Assembly: GCA_963835955.1 (NCBI GenBank)
Contig: CAWIHZ010000026.1
Span: 124,001-188,000 of the forward strand
Direction of reading: 5' to 3'
Length of the DNA: 64,000 nucleotides
From: Roseiarcus sp963835955
GTDB lineage: Bacteria; Pseudomonadota; Alphaproteobacteria; Rhizobiales; Beijerinckiaceae
Below, piece by piece: positions 1-9,515 of this stretch. The notes under the pieces are model-generated. The model was not told the DNA's origin. It did no database searches and worked only from the letters and a program-made list of their open reading frames with translations. The first letter of the stretch is position 1, and each line of letters starts with the position of its first letter. The position numbers and the translations under genes are program-made.

Positions 1-417
1 CAGTGGCGGCCGGGCGCGGTCGGCGTCGATCTTCTTGCGCAGGCGCGCGACCAGCGTGTCGATCGAGCGGTCGAAATAATTCCACTTGCGCCCTTTCAGG
101 GCGGCGAGCAGAGCGCTACGGGACGCTGCTTTCCCCGGCTGGCGGATGAGGGCCATCAGCAGTTCGAATTCCGACGATGTGAGGTCGACCCGCCGGCCGG
201 CGGGATTGACGAGGTCGCGCACTGTCGCATCGAGCGTCCACCCGGCGAAGACATAGAGACGTGGCTCCGGCGCGGAGCCGGCGAGAGACCGCCGCCCCAA
301 GACGGGGCGATGAGTGGCAAAGTCGTCGGCGGTGTGGACCTCGACCTCGCCAAGTCGCAGCGCGCTTTCAATCGCAGCCAGTTCTTGGTCGTCATCGTCG
401 AGAATGAGAATCCGCAT
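1..417 (-). CDS. OmpR-type winged-helix response regulator with shortened receiver (3' end outside window)
   Basis: The reading frame opens with ATG at 417 and runs off the window at base 1, giving 139 visible residues. The start MRILILDDDD looks like the acidic pocket of a receiver domain, but only about 50 residues follow before a typical OmpR/PhoB winged helix (VDLTSSEFELLMALIRQPGK, then SIDTLVARLRKKID). A normal receiver is about 120 residues. The central phospho-accepting Asp segment and the conserved Lys are missing and the frame is unbroken, so this looks like an internal deletion rather than a frameshift. The DNA-binding half looks intact. It is probably a transcription regulator that no longer responds to phosphorylation. 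Its partner kinase, if any, lies outside the window. Confidence 0.75.
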   Translation of the reverse strand, partial: MRILILDDDDQELAAIESALRLGEVEVHTADDFATHRPVLGRRSLAGSAPEPRLYVFAGWTLDATVRDLVNPAGRRVDLTSSEFELLMALIRQPGKAASRSALLAALKGRKWNYFDRSIDTLVARLRKKIDADRARPPL

Positions 418-822
418 CGCTTGCCCTGCCTTCGATCACCATCGCCTCGCGGCGATTCGGACGCCCCCTTTCCGGAATCGTCGCACAGCAAGATTCAATG
501 TCAATAATTGACGTTGGGGCATGAAGATAATTATTTCAGCGGCGGTTTGCTCACGGTTTTCGTCGCCAAAAAATCATTCCGGTTGGTACGACGACAGAAA
601 GAAACTCTGCCGTTATTGTGAATGTGTCAAAAAGGTCCGCCGCTCGGTTTGGCGGCGGTTGCGCAAAGACCACCGCGACATCGCCATGTTCCGTTCCGCC
701 GCGGTCGATGCGCTGCTGCAACGGCGTGCAATTGACTTGTCTATAATTCCATGTCCAATGACTATGCGTAGGCGCGAAATTTTGTAGAAGCGCACGGACC
801 TCCCGCCAACGGACGCAACGCG
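418..822. other. Intergenic region between divergent regulators
   Basis: This is a 405-base gap between the divergently transcribed OmpR-type and LysR genes, so it should hold both promoters. It is less GC-rich than its flanks near 510-620 and 730-785. TTGACT and TATAAT occur near 732-746 but only about four bases apart, which is not a usable -35/-10 pair. I see no convincing gene here. Confidence 0.5.
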
Positions 823-1680
823 ATGCGCAGCATACCCATCGACGTCCTGCGGGCTTTCGTCGCCGTCGTCGAGGCGCGGGGCTTCACCCGCGCGGCCGAG
901 GAGCTGGGTCGTTCGCAACCGACGATCAGCCTGCAGGTGAAGCGGCTCGAGGAGTTGGTCGAAGCGCCGTTGTTCGAAAAAAAGGCCGCGCGCTTCGAAT
1001 TGACCGGCGTCGGCGGGGTCTGTTTCGATTACGGCAAGCGGCTGCTTCGCCTGCATGACGAAATGCTGGACGAGGCGATGCGCCGCGGGACGCCGCATCC
1101 GACCCTCCGCGTCGGGATTCCTGGCGAATTCGCCGCCATCCTGACGCGACGCCTCGATCAGTTGCGCGTGGACGCTCAGGTCGCGGCGGCCTTCGACGTG
1201 ATCACGGACGCCTCGCCGGCGCTCGCGGCCGACTTCGAGCGGAACGCGCTCGACATCGCGCTGGTCGTCGGGGCCAGCGACGGCGATCCGCACCGGATCG
1301 CACAATGGCGCGCGCCGCTGGGGTGGTTCGGCGGGGACGGGAATGCGCGCGCCGAAAACAAGCCGCTGCCGCTGGTGGCGCCTCCGCCGGACTCGCTGTT
1401 TCACGTGGCCGCGGTCGGAGCGCTGCGGGCGCACGGGCGTCAATTCGAGATCGTCTGCACAAGCGCGGATTTCGCGGTGCTCGCCGCCGCCGCCGCCGCG
1501 GGGCTCGGCGTCATGGCCACGTTCGAGGCGCTCGCGCCCGATGGACTGAAGCCATGCGCCGGCAAGGGCTTTCCGCCTTTGCCGAAGATCGCGCTTTCTC
1601 TGCTGGCGCGCTCCCCTGCGTCGGCGGTCGCGGGGCGCCGCTGGGTCGCGAGCGTCGTCGACAAGCTCCAGCAGGCTTGA
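823..1680 (+). CDS. LysR-family transcriptional regulator
   Basis: The 285-residue protein opens with a canonical LysR helix-turn-helix (residues about 5-64: LRAFVAVVEARGFTRAAEEL, then RSQPTISLQVKRLEE). A substrate-binding-like effector domain follows from about residue 90. The length fits the family. The effector domain is Ala-rich and does not point to a ligand. No obvious target operon sits divergently beside it; the neighbour upstream is another regulator. LysR proteins usually act as tetramers and often regulate themselves, but I cannot identify a T-N11-A site with confidence. Confidence 0.88.
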   Translation: MRSIPIDVLRAFVAVVEARGFTRAAEELGRSQPTISLQVKRLEELVEAPLFEKKAARFELTGVGGVCFDYGKRLLRLHDEMLDEAMRRGTPHPTLRVGIPGEFAAILTRRLDQLRVDAQVAAAFDVITDASPALAADFERNALDIALVVGASDGDPHRIAQWRAPLGWFGGDGNARAENKPLPLVAPPPDSLFHVAAVGALRAHGRQFEIVCTSADFAVLAAAAAAGLGVMATFEALAPDGLKPCAGKGFPPLPKIALSLLARSPASAVAGRRWVASVVDKLQQA

Positions 1681-1799
1681 GCGCCGCCGCGCCGCGCTCC
1701 CGATCCGCGTTGCACTTTGTCACAATTCGTCACGAATTGCGTGGCCCGTTCGTGGCAGTATTCCATGAATCGCAAATCGAGAGCGGGCAGGCGCCGAGG

Positions 1800-2018
1800 A
1801 TGCGCAACAATCTCAAACGCCAACCGCTTGTCGCGATCGGTCGCGACAGGCGCGATGCGACCGACGAGGGGCGCGAGCTGGCGCTGCTCGCCGAGTTCAC
1901 CCGGCATGATTCCGTCGCCTCGCTCGCGGGCGCCATCGCGGCGCGCCTTGGCGGGAACGCGTGCGAGGAAGACCTGATCGCCCGCGCGAGTCTCGGCGCG
2001 GAGCCCGGTCGCCGCTGA
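1800..2018 (+). CDS. Possible small protein of unknown function
   Basis: An ATG at 1800 opens 72 codons (start MRNNLKRQPLVAIGRD, end EPGRR). The composition is charged, with no signal peptide or membrane segment. A GAGG lies directly against the ATG, too close for a good ribosome binding site. The frame extends open far upstream, so it could be a chance ORF in GC-rich DNA. I do not recognise a family. Confidence 0.2.
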   Translation: MRNNLKRQPLVAIGRDRRDATDEGRELALLAEFTRHDSVASLAGAIAARLGGNACEEDLIARASLGAEPGRR

Positions 2019-2147
2019 CGTCGAAGCGGGAAGGGCGCGCGCGGCTGCCGTTGGGGAATTAACAAACCCGCAGCGTTTCGCCGCTATCCTTTCCGTCCAC
2101 CCCGTTCCTCTCGGCCCTCTTCGCTGGGCTGGCCGCAGGCGCCGCCG

Positions 2148-3032
2148 ATGACCACGACGACCGCCGACTATCTCGCCGTCACGCAGAATCTGGCGCGCTA
2201 CCAGTCGATGACCGCGGCCGAGCCCGCAGTGAAGACCGCGACCGCCTATTACGAGGCGAATATTGGCAAGGTCACGTCTATTCAGGATTTTGTCGGCAAC
2301 TACCGTCTGCTGTCCTATGCGCTCGACGCCTACGGGCTCGGCGATCAGATCAACGCCAAGGCGCTCATCGCCAAAGTGCTGGAAGGCGGGGTCTCCGATC
2401 CCAAGAGCCTCGCCAACACCTTGAGCGATTCGCGCTGGAAGGCGTTCGCGACCGCGTTCAATTTCGTCGGCGGCGGGGCGTCCTCGGTGTCCTCGGCGAG
2501 CGCGGTCCAGGCGACGACCGCAGACTATGTTCAGCAGCAGCTCGAGAGCGATCAGGGTGGGCAGGACGTCGGCGTCCAGCTCGCGCTTTATTTCCAGCGG
2601 GTGGCGCCGACGGTCAGCAGCGAATACGGCATTCTCGCCGACCCGAACCTGCTCGAAGTCGCGCAGACGATCTTCGGCCTCTCACCCGCGACCAGCGCAA
2701 CCAACGTCGACGCCCAGGCGCAGGCGCTCTCCAAGATGATGCCGCTCTCCGATCTTCAGGATCCGGCGAAGTTGCAGCAGCTGACCGAGCGCTTCACCGC
2801 GATGTATGATCTGACCTACGGTCCGGGGTCGGGCGCGACCACGTCTCTGACAGTTTCATCGAACAATTCGAGTTCGGCCGAGTCCGGCGCCGCCTCCTCG
2901 ATCCTTGCCGGCGTCATCAATTCGAACGGCCTGACGATCGGCGACGCGCTCAACGCCTTCACCGGCGCGCCGACCGCGATGTTCTCCAACGCGCTGATGT
3001 CGAGCCTGCTGAAGCTGCCGCTCGGCGGCTGA
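2148..3032 (+). CDS. DUF1217 family flagellum-associated protein
   Basis: The 294-residue protein matches the DUF1217 pattern: an N-terminal stretch on the theme of VTQNLARYQSMTAAEPAVKT, the motif IQDFVGNYRLLSYALDAYGL, and a later DPKSLANTLSDSRW segment. The C-terminal third is rich in Ser, Ala and Asn and ends hydrophobic. DUF1217 proteins occur in flagellar loci of Rhizobiales and are thought to be flagellar structural or secreted proteins, but their function is not established. The downstream TPR/glycosyltransferase, PilZ protein and ftcR support a flagellar context. Confidence 0.8.
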   Translation: MTTTTADYLAVTQNLARYQSMTAAEPAVKTATAYYEANIGKVTSIQDFVGNYRLLSYALDAYGLGDQINAKALIAKVLEGGVSDPKSLANTLSDSRWKAFATAFNFVGGGASSVSSASAVQATTADYVQQQLESDQGGQDVGVQLALYFQRVAPTVSSEYGILADPNLLEVAQTIFGLSPATSATNVDAQAQALSKMMPLSDLQDPAKLQQLTERFTAMYDLTYGPGSGATTSLTVSSNNSSSAESGAASSILAGVINSNGLTIGDALNAFTGAPTAMFSNALMSSLLKLPLGG

Positions 3033-3106
3033 GCACGGTTGCGGGCGTCACGAGAAACGGACGGGGAAAGGTCCGCGCAAGCGGCGAGCCTGAAGGTGTC
3101 GCGGCC

Positions 3107-5126
3107 ATGCCGACCGCCATTGTCTCGCCTCGCTCCCTTCGCTCCAGGATCGGCGCCTCGCGCGCGACAAGGCCGCCGCCCGGACCCGATGCGCTCTACG
3201 CCGCCGCGGCCGTGGCGTGGCGCGAGCAGCGGCGCGACGAAGCCGTCGCGCTCCTCGACCAGGCCCTGCGGCTCAGGCCCGATTTCGCCGCCGCGCTTTG
3301 CATGGGCGGCTATATTTTGGGCGAAAGCGGCAGGCCGGAGGCGGCGTTGCGCTTTTATCGGCGCGCCCTCGACATCGATGGCTCGCTGGTTGTCGCCCAT
3401 GTCAATTCGGGCAAGCTCATGTTCGAAGCCGGCCGCTTCGCCGACGCGCTCGATGCGTTCGCGGCGGCGACCGCGCTTGCCCCCGGCGACGCCGACGCCT
3501 GGAGCAGCCGCGCGGGAGCGCTGCGGGAGCTCGGACGCCTCGAGGAATCGTTGGAGGCGGCGGGGCGCGCGCTGGCGCTGCGCCCCGATTTCGCCGAGGC
3601 CGCGATCAACCTCGGCAACGCGCTATTGAAGCTTGATCGCATGAACGAGGCGCTCGACGCCTATCGTCGGGCGACCGAGGCCGCCCCAGGGCTGGCGCCG
3701 GCATTGTGCGGCCAGGCGCTGGCGCTGCGCAATCTCGGGCGGTTCAGCGAGGCGTTGACGGCTTTCGAGGCGGCCGAGGCGCTCGACTGGCGTGAGGCGG
3801 TCGCCGGCAAGGGCTGTCTCCTGCTTACGCTGGGAGATTACGAGCGCGGTTGGGAGGGCCACGAATCGCGTTCGATCAAGGGCAAGCCGCTCGCCGAGGC
3901 GCTCGGGACACGCTTTTCGACCTGGAAGGGACCGTCGCGTCGCGGCGAGCGCGTGCTGGCGCTCAACGACCATGGCTTGGGCGACACGATCCAGTTCTTC
4001 CGCTATGTGCCGCTGATGGCCGCCGCGGGGGTCGAGACGACGTTCGTGTGCCCGCCCAAGCTGCATCGGCTCCTCTCTTCGAGGACCGCCGTGCGAATGG
4101 TCGAATCGCCTCCCGCGGGGGAGACGTTCGACGCTCAGATCGCAATCAGCAGCCTGCCGTGGGCGTTTGGGACCCGGCTCGAACTCGATACCGGCGGAGG
4201 CGCCTTATCTCTCGGCCGATTCGGCCTTAAGCGAGCGGTGGGCCGAGCGTATTGGCTCCGTCGGATTTAAGATAGGAGTCGTTTGGCAGGGCAATCCAAA
4301 TCCGGAAGCAGACCGCGCGCGCTCAATGCCGCTTGTCGCCTTAGCTCCGCTCGCCGCGGTCGACGGCGTCAGACTCATTTCGCTTCAGAAGGGATTTGGC
4401 GAAGAGCAGCTCGCCGATCTCCCGACGTCGATGCGGGTCGAGACGCTCGGGGCGGATTTCGACTCGGGGCCCGACGCGTTCGTCGACGCCGCGGCGGCGA
4501 TGATGCGGCTCGATCTCGTCGTCACCTGCGACACGTCGATCGCGCACCTGGCCGGGGCTCTTGCGCGGCCTGTGTGGGTCGCGCTGAAGACCGACGCCGA
4601 ATGGCGCTGGATGACCGGACGCGCCGATTCCCCCTGGTATCCGACGATGCGCCTCTTCCGGCAGTCCCGGCGTGGCGCTTGGAGCGACGTGTTCGAGGGC
4701 ATGGCGCGCGCGATCGCCGAATTGACGGGTCGGCGCGGCGCGGCGCGCGCGATTTCCGCGCCGTGTTCGATCGGCGAGCTGATCGACAGAATCTCGATCC
4801 TGCGCATCAAGACGCAACTCATCGCCGACGAGGGAAAGCGACGCAACGTCCGGCGTGAGCTCGCGCTGCTCGAAGCCCGGGCGAACGACGAGGGACTTGT
4901 CGGCGCTGCGATCGAGCCGCTGGCCGAGGAACTCGCTGCGGCCAATGCGCGCCTCTGGGACATCGAGGACGCCATCCGGCTCTGCGAAAGCGAATCGGAC
5001 TTCGGGCCGCGGTTCGTCGCCCTCGCGCGATCGGTCTACGCCGCCAACGACCAGCGCGCCGCGATCAAGCGCGCGATCAACGCGCGGTTCGATTCGGCGC
5101 TGGTCGAGGAGAAGAGCTACGCCTGA
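3107..5126 (+). CDS. TPR-repeat protein with GT9-like and DUF6165 domains (one apparent frameshift)
   Basis: Residues about 25-235 hold tandem TPR repeats (for example ALRLRPDFAAALCMGGYILG and AEAAINLGNALLKLDRMNEA). A glycosyltransferase family 9-like region follows (LNDHGLGDTIQFFRYVPLM, then VVTCDTSIAHLAGALARPVW). The C-terminal ~115 residues resemble DUF6165 (SIGELIDRISILRIK, then LWDIEDAIRLCE). The reading frame breaks at GAACTC (4181-4186). Removing one A restores GACTC, the continuous reading TRLDSIPAEAPYLSAD, and 672 residues in total. I treat the break as a probable sequence artefact. Position next to DUF1217, PilZ and ftcR suggests a role in flagellin or surface glycosylation, but no substrate can be named. 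Confidence 0.75.
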
Positions 5127-5132
5127 CGGCGC

Positions 5133-5657
5133 TCAATCGAGAATGGCGTAGTAGCGCTCGCTCAGAGCGAACCGATCGCTTGAGCGCAGCGCGGCCGACG
5201 GCGTCGCCTCGTTTAGACGAACGCCGAGCATCGGTCCACGCCGCCAGACGACCGTCGCATTGCGAACCTCGTTCGTCTCGTCGATGTGGACCCAGATGCG
5301 CGGCGGCAGACCGATGTTGCGCGCGAGCGCGAGCCGCATTCCGCCGGCGGAGCGGTCGCAAATCCGGCATTCGCAGACGAATCGGTAGGCTGCGTCGAGC
5401 AGCTTGGCCGAACGCAGTCGCATCCGTTCGCGCGGGCCGCCGCGTTGCTCCGCGGGGCGGCCCGCTGGCGCTGCCGATCTTGCCGGCGCCGCCCAGTAGG
5501 CGACTTCGCCGCGCCGGGCGAGCTCGAGGGCGAGCTTGCGCGCCGCCTCGGGATGGGCGCGCCAGTCCTCGCGCCTGATCCCCTCCAGCACCCATTTGGC
5601 GCCCCCGCCGCGATCCGGGCGGCGCGGTCGGCGGCGCATTAGGACCGTATTAACCAT
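5133..5657 (-). CDS. PilZ-domain protein
   Basis: The 174-residue protein starts MVNTVLMRRRP. The C-terminal ~100 residues read as a diverged PilZ fold: RERMRLRSAKLLDA, then CRICDRSAGGMRLAL (the D-x-S-x-x-G-x-x-L element), then VWRRGPMLGVRL. PilZ domains bind cyclic di-GMP in many bacteria and link it to motility. The first arginine-rich motif (RxxxR) is only loosely visible, so nucleotide binding is uncertain. The gene is convergent with the TPR gene (six bases apart) and divergent from ftcR. Confidence 0.7.
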   Translation of the reverse strand: MVNTVLMRRRPRRPDRGGGAKWVLEGIRREDWRAHPEAARKLALELARRGEVAYWAAPARSAAPAGRPAEQRGGPRERMRLRSAKLLDAAYRFVCECRICDRSAGGMRLALARNIGLPPRIWVHIDETNEVRNATVVWRRGPMLGVRLNEATPSAALRSSDRFALSERYYAILD

Positions 5658-5936
5658 TAGAAAGATACATAAAATTATAAACCATATACATCAACAGTTA
5701 ACCACGTCAGGAGTAGCTCTTATGCTCAAGGAAGTTTTGTTCGATGAAGAGCGAGGATAGATCCCGAGTCGACTTGGTAAAATAATCTGTCCTGTCGAAC
5801 ATTGGCGTACTCCGATAGTGTAAAACGTCAAGTTCGCACGCAATAATTTAAGGTTTTGTCTCGCTTACGTACTAACATTTAGCGTTCGTGTGGAGAGTTG
5901 CTTAACAACGTCAATTCGTTCCTGCGGAGCCAAAGC
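5658..5936. promoter_or_regulatory. AT-rich divergent promoter region between PilZ gene and ftcR
   Basis: This 279-base gap is much more AT-rich than the surrounding DNA, especially 5645-5710 and 5780-5890. It separates two divergent genes, so it should carry both promoters. I cannot assign -35/-10 elements with certainty. Short ORFs in it lack coding character. Confidence 0.5.
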
Positions 5937-6605
5937 ATGTATATCATCATCGACGATCGCGACATTGTGGCCGGAGGCTACGCCACCGGCTTTGATCGTG
6001 AGGGGGTGTCGTCGACGGGCATCGAGCCAGCGGAGTTCCGCGAATGGATTGGAAAAATCAGCGACTCCGACATGCACGCGGTCGAGGCGTTCCTGATCGG
6101 CGACTGCGGCGACCGGGAATCTCTCTCCCGTATGATTCGTGAGCGCTCGAACGCGCCGGTCCTTTGCCTCAACGAGCGACACTCGCTCGACGACACGCTT
6201 TGCCTGTTCGCCGCCGGCGTGGACGACGTGGTCCGCAAACCCGTGCATGTGCGCGAAATCCTTGCGCGCGTGGGCGCGATCAACCGGCGCGTGTTCGGTC
6301 AGAACGGTCAGGTGAGCGTGGGCGAACTTCGGGTATATTTCGACGGACGCGAACCTGAGGCGAACGGCAAGCCGTTCCCGCTTCCGCGCCGCGAGCGGCG
6401 CATTCTCGAATATTTGCTGCGCTGCCGCGGCAGGCGCCTCAGCAAGACCCAGATCTTCAACGCGGTCTATGGCCTGTTCGACGAGAACGTCGACGAAAAC
6501 GTGATCGAGAGCCATATCAGCAAGCTGCGCAAGAAGCTCAAGCATCGCCTAGGGTTCGACCCGATCGATTCGAAGCGCTTCCTCGGCTATTGCATCGAGA
6601 AATAG
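5937..6605 (+). CDS. ftcR: Flagellar transcriptional regulator FtcR
   Basis: The 222-residue product closely follows FtcR of Brucella and relatives. Residues 1-120 form a degenerate receiver (start MYIIIDDRDIVAGGY, then DDVVRKPVHVREILARV). Residues about 130-222 form a winged helix with the signature PLPRRERRILEYLLRCRGRR and the ending GFDPIDSKRFLGYCIEK. I chose ATG 5937 over an earlier possible start because the family begins exactly there. In Brucella FtcR activates flagellar gene transcription and is an atypical response regulator without a normal phosphorylation site. It is a strong sign of a Rhizobiales genome with flagella. Confidence 0.93.
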   Translation: MYIIIDDRDIVAGGYATGFDREGVSSTGIEPAEFREWIGKISDSDMHAVEAFLIGDCGDRESLSRMIRERSNAPVLCLNERHSLDDTLCLFAAGVDDVVRKPVHVREILARVGAINRRVFGQNGQVSVGELRVYFDGREPEANGKPFPLPRRERRILEYLLRCRGRRLSKTQIFNAVYGLFDENVDENVIESHISKLRKKLKHRLGFDPIDSKRFLGYCIEK

Positions 6606-6634
6606 GCCCGCCCGGAGCGCTTTTTGCGCCCTGA

Positions 6635-6660
6635 AGCCGGCGCGCCCGGACGCGCCGGCT
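6635..6660. terminator. Strong hairpin between convergent ftcR and serB
   Basis: AGCCGGCGCG pairs perfectly with CGCGCCGGCT across a six-base loop. It lies between the 3' ends of ftcR and serB and can serve as a bidirectional terminator, though neither side has a long T run. Confidence 0.7.
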
Positions 6661-6667
6661 GGCCTCG

Positions 6668-7568
6668 TCACCCTTCGACGAAATCTTCGCGCGCGATCCC
6701 TTGCGCGTAGAGGAGCGCGGTGAGGTCGCCGTGGTCGACGCGCGCGTTCGCGGCGGCGGCGACCTTGGGCTTGGCGCGATAGGCGAGGCCGAGGCCGGCG
6801 GCCTCGAGCATCGCCAGATCGTTGGCGCCGTCGCCGACGGCCATGGCGTCGCCAAGCGCAAGGCCCATAGCGGCGGAAATCTGCCTCAGCGCGGCGAGCT
6901 TGGCGCTATGGCCGAGAATCGGCTCCGCCACCTTGCCCGTCAGCCTCCCGCCGGAAATGACCAGTTGATTGGCGCGCTCCTCGTCGGCGCCGATCCGCGC
7001 CGCGACGGCGCCGGTGAACTGGCGGAAGCCGCCCGAGACGATGGCGACCCGCGCGCCCCTGGCCCGCATCGTGCGTGCTAGCGTCAGGGCGCCGGGGTTG
7101 AGAGTGATGCGGTCCTTGAGCACGTCCGCAATCACGCTCTCCGGCAACCCGGCAAGCAGGGCGACGCGCTCGCGCAACGCCGGCTCGAAGGCGATCTCGC
7201 CGCGCATCGCCCGCTCAGTGATCTCGGCCACCCGATCGCCGACGCCGGCGGCGGCGGCCAGTTCGTCGACGCATTCCTGGCCGATCAGGGTCGAAATCCA
7301 TATCGGCGACCAGCAGGCCTTTGGCGCGACGCCCGGCAGGCTGGACGATGACGTCGATCGGCTCGCCGGCGAAGGCGTCTTCGAGAATGAGACGAATCGC
7401 CGGAACTTGCCCATTGAAGAAGAGATCGGCCGCCACGCCCTCGTCGAGCCAGCGCCATTGGTCGAACCCGGCGACGCCTTGCGCGGAGCGCACAATTCTT
7501 GCATCGCTGAGCTGCGCTGTCGCGGGATTTGCGACCAGCGTGGCGACGACGACGGCGGACGAGAGCAT
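6668..7568 (-). CDS. serB: Phosphoserine phosphatase SerB (one apparent frameshift)
   Basis: This HAD-family enzyme makes L-serine from phosphoserine in the last step of the phosphorylated pathway. After a ~75-residue N-terminal domain comes the catalytic motif I (LVADMDSTLIGQECVDEL), motif II near VAIVSGGFRQFT and motif III/IV (AVGDGANDLAMLEAAGLG). As written, the frame breaks inside motif I at GAAATC (plus strand 7293-7298). Removing one base gives GAATC, that is GATTC on the coding strand, and restores the motif and a 299-residue protein. The break is probably a sequence artefact. ATG 7568 is divergent from miaA with 31 bases between them. Confidence 0.9.
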
Positions 7569-7599
7569 GAGGGTTCCAGACGCTGAAGCCGAGGCGTAA

Positions 7600-8517
7600 T
7601 TGGTGAGACTCGCGCTCCTCATTGCAGGCCCGACCGCCAGCGGCAAGTCGGCGGCGGCGCTGGCGCTGGCGGAAAAATTCGGCGCGACGATCCTCAACGC
7701 CAATTCGATGCAGGTCTACGCCGACCTGCGAATCCTGACCGCGCGGCCGACCGTCGAAGAGGAGCTGCGGGCTCCGCATCAGCTGTTCGGCGCAATCGAC
7801 GGCGCGGTCAATTTCTCGGTCGGACGATGGGCGCGGCTCGCCCAGGCGGCGCTCGACGACGTCGATGACCGTCTGGTCATTGTCGTCGGCGGCACTGGGC
7901 TCTACTTTCGCGCGTTGACCGAGGGCCTGTCCGAGATTCCGGCCGTGCCCGAAACCGTGCGCGTCGAGACGCGCGCGCGGGCCGAGGGCCGGGCGACGGC
8001 GGAACTGCACGCCGACCTCGCCGCGCGCGATCCCGAGACCGCTGCTCGCCTCAAGCCTGCAGACCGCCAGCGAACCTTGCGCGCGCTCGAGGTCCTGGCC
8101 GCGACCGGGCGTCCGCTCGTCTCGTTTCACGGCGCTCGGTCGACGCCGGCGCTTCGAGCAGGCGAATGGGCCGGGCTCTTTCTCAACCCCGATCGGTCCG
8201 AGCTTTCTCGGCGCATCGACGCGCGTTTCGAGGGGATGCTCGCCGCCGGCGCGCTCGAGGAGGTCGCGGCGCTGGCTTCGCGCCGCCTCGATCCCGCCCT
8301 GCCCGTCATGCGCGCGCATGGCGTCAGGCATCTCATTGCCTGTCTCGAAGGCCGAACGACGCTGACGGAGGCTGCGCGCCGCGCCAAGCTCGACACGCGC
8401 CATTACGCCAAACGCCAGTTCACCTGGGCGCGTCATAAGCTCGAGGACTTTGTCTGGACGACCCCGGAAGCGGCGGTCGAGACGGGAGCGCGGGCGCTGG
8501 AACGGCTCAGGCGCTGA
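7600..8517 (+). CDS. miaA: tRNA dimethylallyltransferase MiaA
   Basis: The 305-residue enzyme transfers a dimethylallyl group to A37 of tRNAs reading UNN codons. The P-loop AGPTASGKS sits near residue 9, followed by NANSMQVYADL and GGTGLYFRAL, all MiaA signatures. The ending HYAKRQFTWARHK is also typical. The start is TTG 7600 or GTG 7603; no ATG is available. The gene is divergent from serB, an arrangement common in Rhizobiales. Confidence 0.93.
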   Translation: MVRLALLIAGPTASGKSAAALALAEKFGATILNANSMQVYADLRILTARPTVEEELRAPHQLFGAIDGAVNFSVGRWARLAQAALDDVDDRLVIVVGGTGLYFRALTEGLSEIPAVPETVRVETRARAEGRATAELHADLAARDPETAARLKPADRQRTLRALEVLAATGRPLVSFHGARSTPALRAGEWAGLFLNPDRSELSRRIDARFEGMLAAGALEEVAALASRRLDPALPVMRAHGVRHLIACLEGRTTLTEAARRAKLDTRHYAKRQFTWARHKLEDFVWTTPEAAVETGARALERLRR

Positions 8518-8806
8518 GCCGCATACGAGGTTCGCGAGCCCCATCACACATATTTTCGCCGATATTTAATTGAGCCTGTCGACAGAGTCGAGCCATCGTT
8601 GGCGAGCCGACGAACGCCCGGATAGCTGGCGCAGTCGGTTGGACAAAATTGAAATGACAATCTTTGAGAGAAATTTACCACTGACACAACGTTTACGAGT
8701 ATACTATATGACGCGATGTCGAGCGTTCGCGCGCGGCGGGGACAGAGAATCGTCATCAACAAGTCGCGACAATTCGTAAACACGAAATTAAACGGGGCCC
8801 TTGGTT

Positions 8807-9361
8807 ATGAAGAAATCCAGAATAGCCGCCATAGCATCGGCGGTGATAGCGGCGCTTGTCTGCGTTTCGGCGACGCGCGCCGCGACTTATGAGTACTCAT
8901 TTACATCATATGACGGACAATTGACCGCAACCGGAGTTCTGATAGTCAACGAATCAAATCAGGTGACCGATATTGTTGGGACGATCACCGGGCTTGTCGA
9001 TCAGACCGTCAGCGGCATCGCGGGTAATCCCAACTTTCCCAGCATGGCGACCAGCTCTGACGGCGCCTTTTACTACAACGATCTGTACACTAACGCCAGT
9101 CCATATCTGGACCTCTACGGCCTGCTGTTCACGACCGTCCAGAACCCTGGCGGCTATTGGAATCTGTGGTTCGATTCGGGCAGTTATTCGCTCTGGGAAT
9201 CGGTCGCAAGCCACGGCTATGTCGTCCAGGAGATGGGCGCCTTGCGGGTCGCCGCCGTGCCGGAACTGTCGACCTGGGCGATGATGGGACTGGGCTTCGC
9301 GGGCCTCGCCCTGGCCAGCCATCGCCGATCGTCGCGTTCGGATGCGCTCAGCCTCGGTTGA
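8807..9361 (+). CDS. PEP-CTERM sorting domain protein
   Basis: The 184-residue protein (counted from ATG 8807; an earlier TTG at 8801 is possible) has an N-terminal signal peptide (KKSRIAAIASAVIAALVCVS, cleavage likely after TRA). A secreted body rich in Tyr, Ser, Asn and Gly follows. The C-terminus VPELSTWAMMGLGFAGLAL plus a basic tail is a PEP-CTERM anchor of the PxxxTWAMM subtype. Such proteins are cut by an exosortase and exported with exopolysaccharide. The exosortase is not in this window. The 290 bases upstream are AT-rich and hold no gene I can support. Confidence 0.85.
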   Translation: MKKSRIAAIASAVIAALVCVSATRAATYEYSFTSYDGQLTATGVLIVNESNQVTDIVGTITGLVDQTVSGIAGNPNFPSMATSSDGAFYYNDLYTNASPYLDLYGLLFTTVQNPGGYWNLWFDSGSYSLWESVASHGYVVQEMGALRVAAVPELSTWAMMGLGFAGLALASHRRSSRSDALSLG

Positions 9362-9390
9362 AGGCTTCGCTTCCTCAACCGCCGCCGAAC

Positions 9391-9410
9391 GGGCCGCCTT
9401 CGGGCGGCCC
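9391..9410. terminator. Hairpin terminator between PEP-CTERM gene and ornithine cyclodeaminase gene
   Basis: GGGCCGCC pairs with GGCGGCCC across a TTCG tetraloop and is followed by TATTCATT. It lies 30 bases after the PEP-CTERM stop and in front of a convergent gene. Confidence 0.75.
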
Positions 9411-9515
9411 TATTCATTGGCGCCCTGGGCGGCCGCAGGCGATCGTGAACGACACGCGAGCAACGAACATTAATCGGCTCGCCGGCGACTGGCCGCCGCT
9501 AAACGGCGCATGAGT

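Noticed and set aside
721..760. TTGACT/TATAAT promoter before the LysR gene
   Set aside because: The two elements are only about four bases apart.
7215..7703. Reading the two halves of serB as separate genes
   Set aside because: The break falls inside catalytic motif I, and one base restores the full enzyme.
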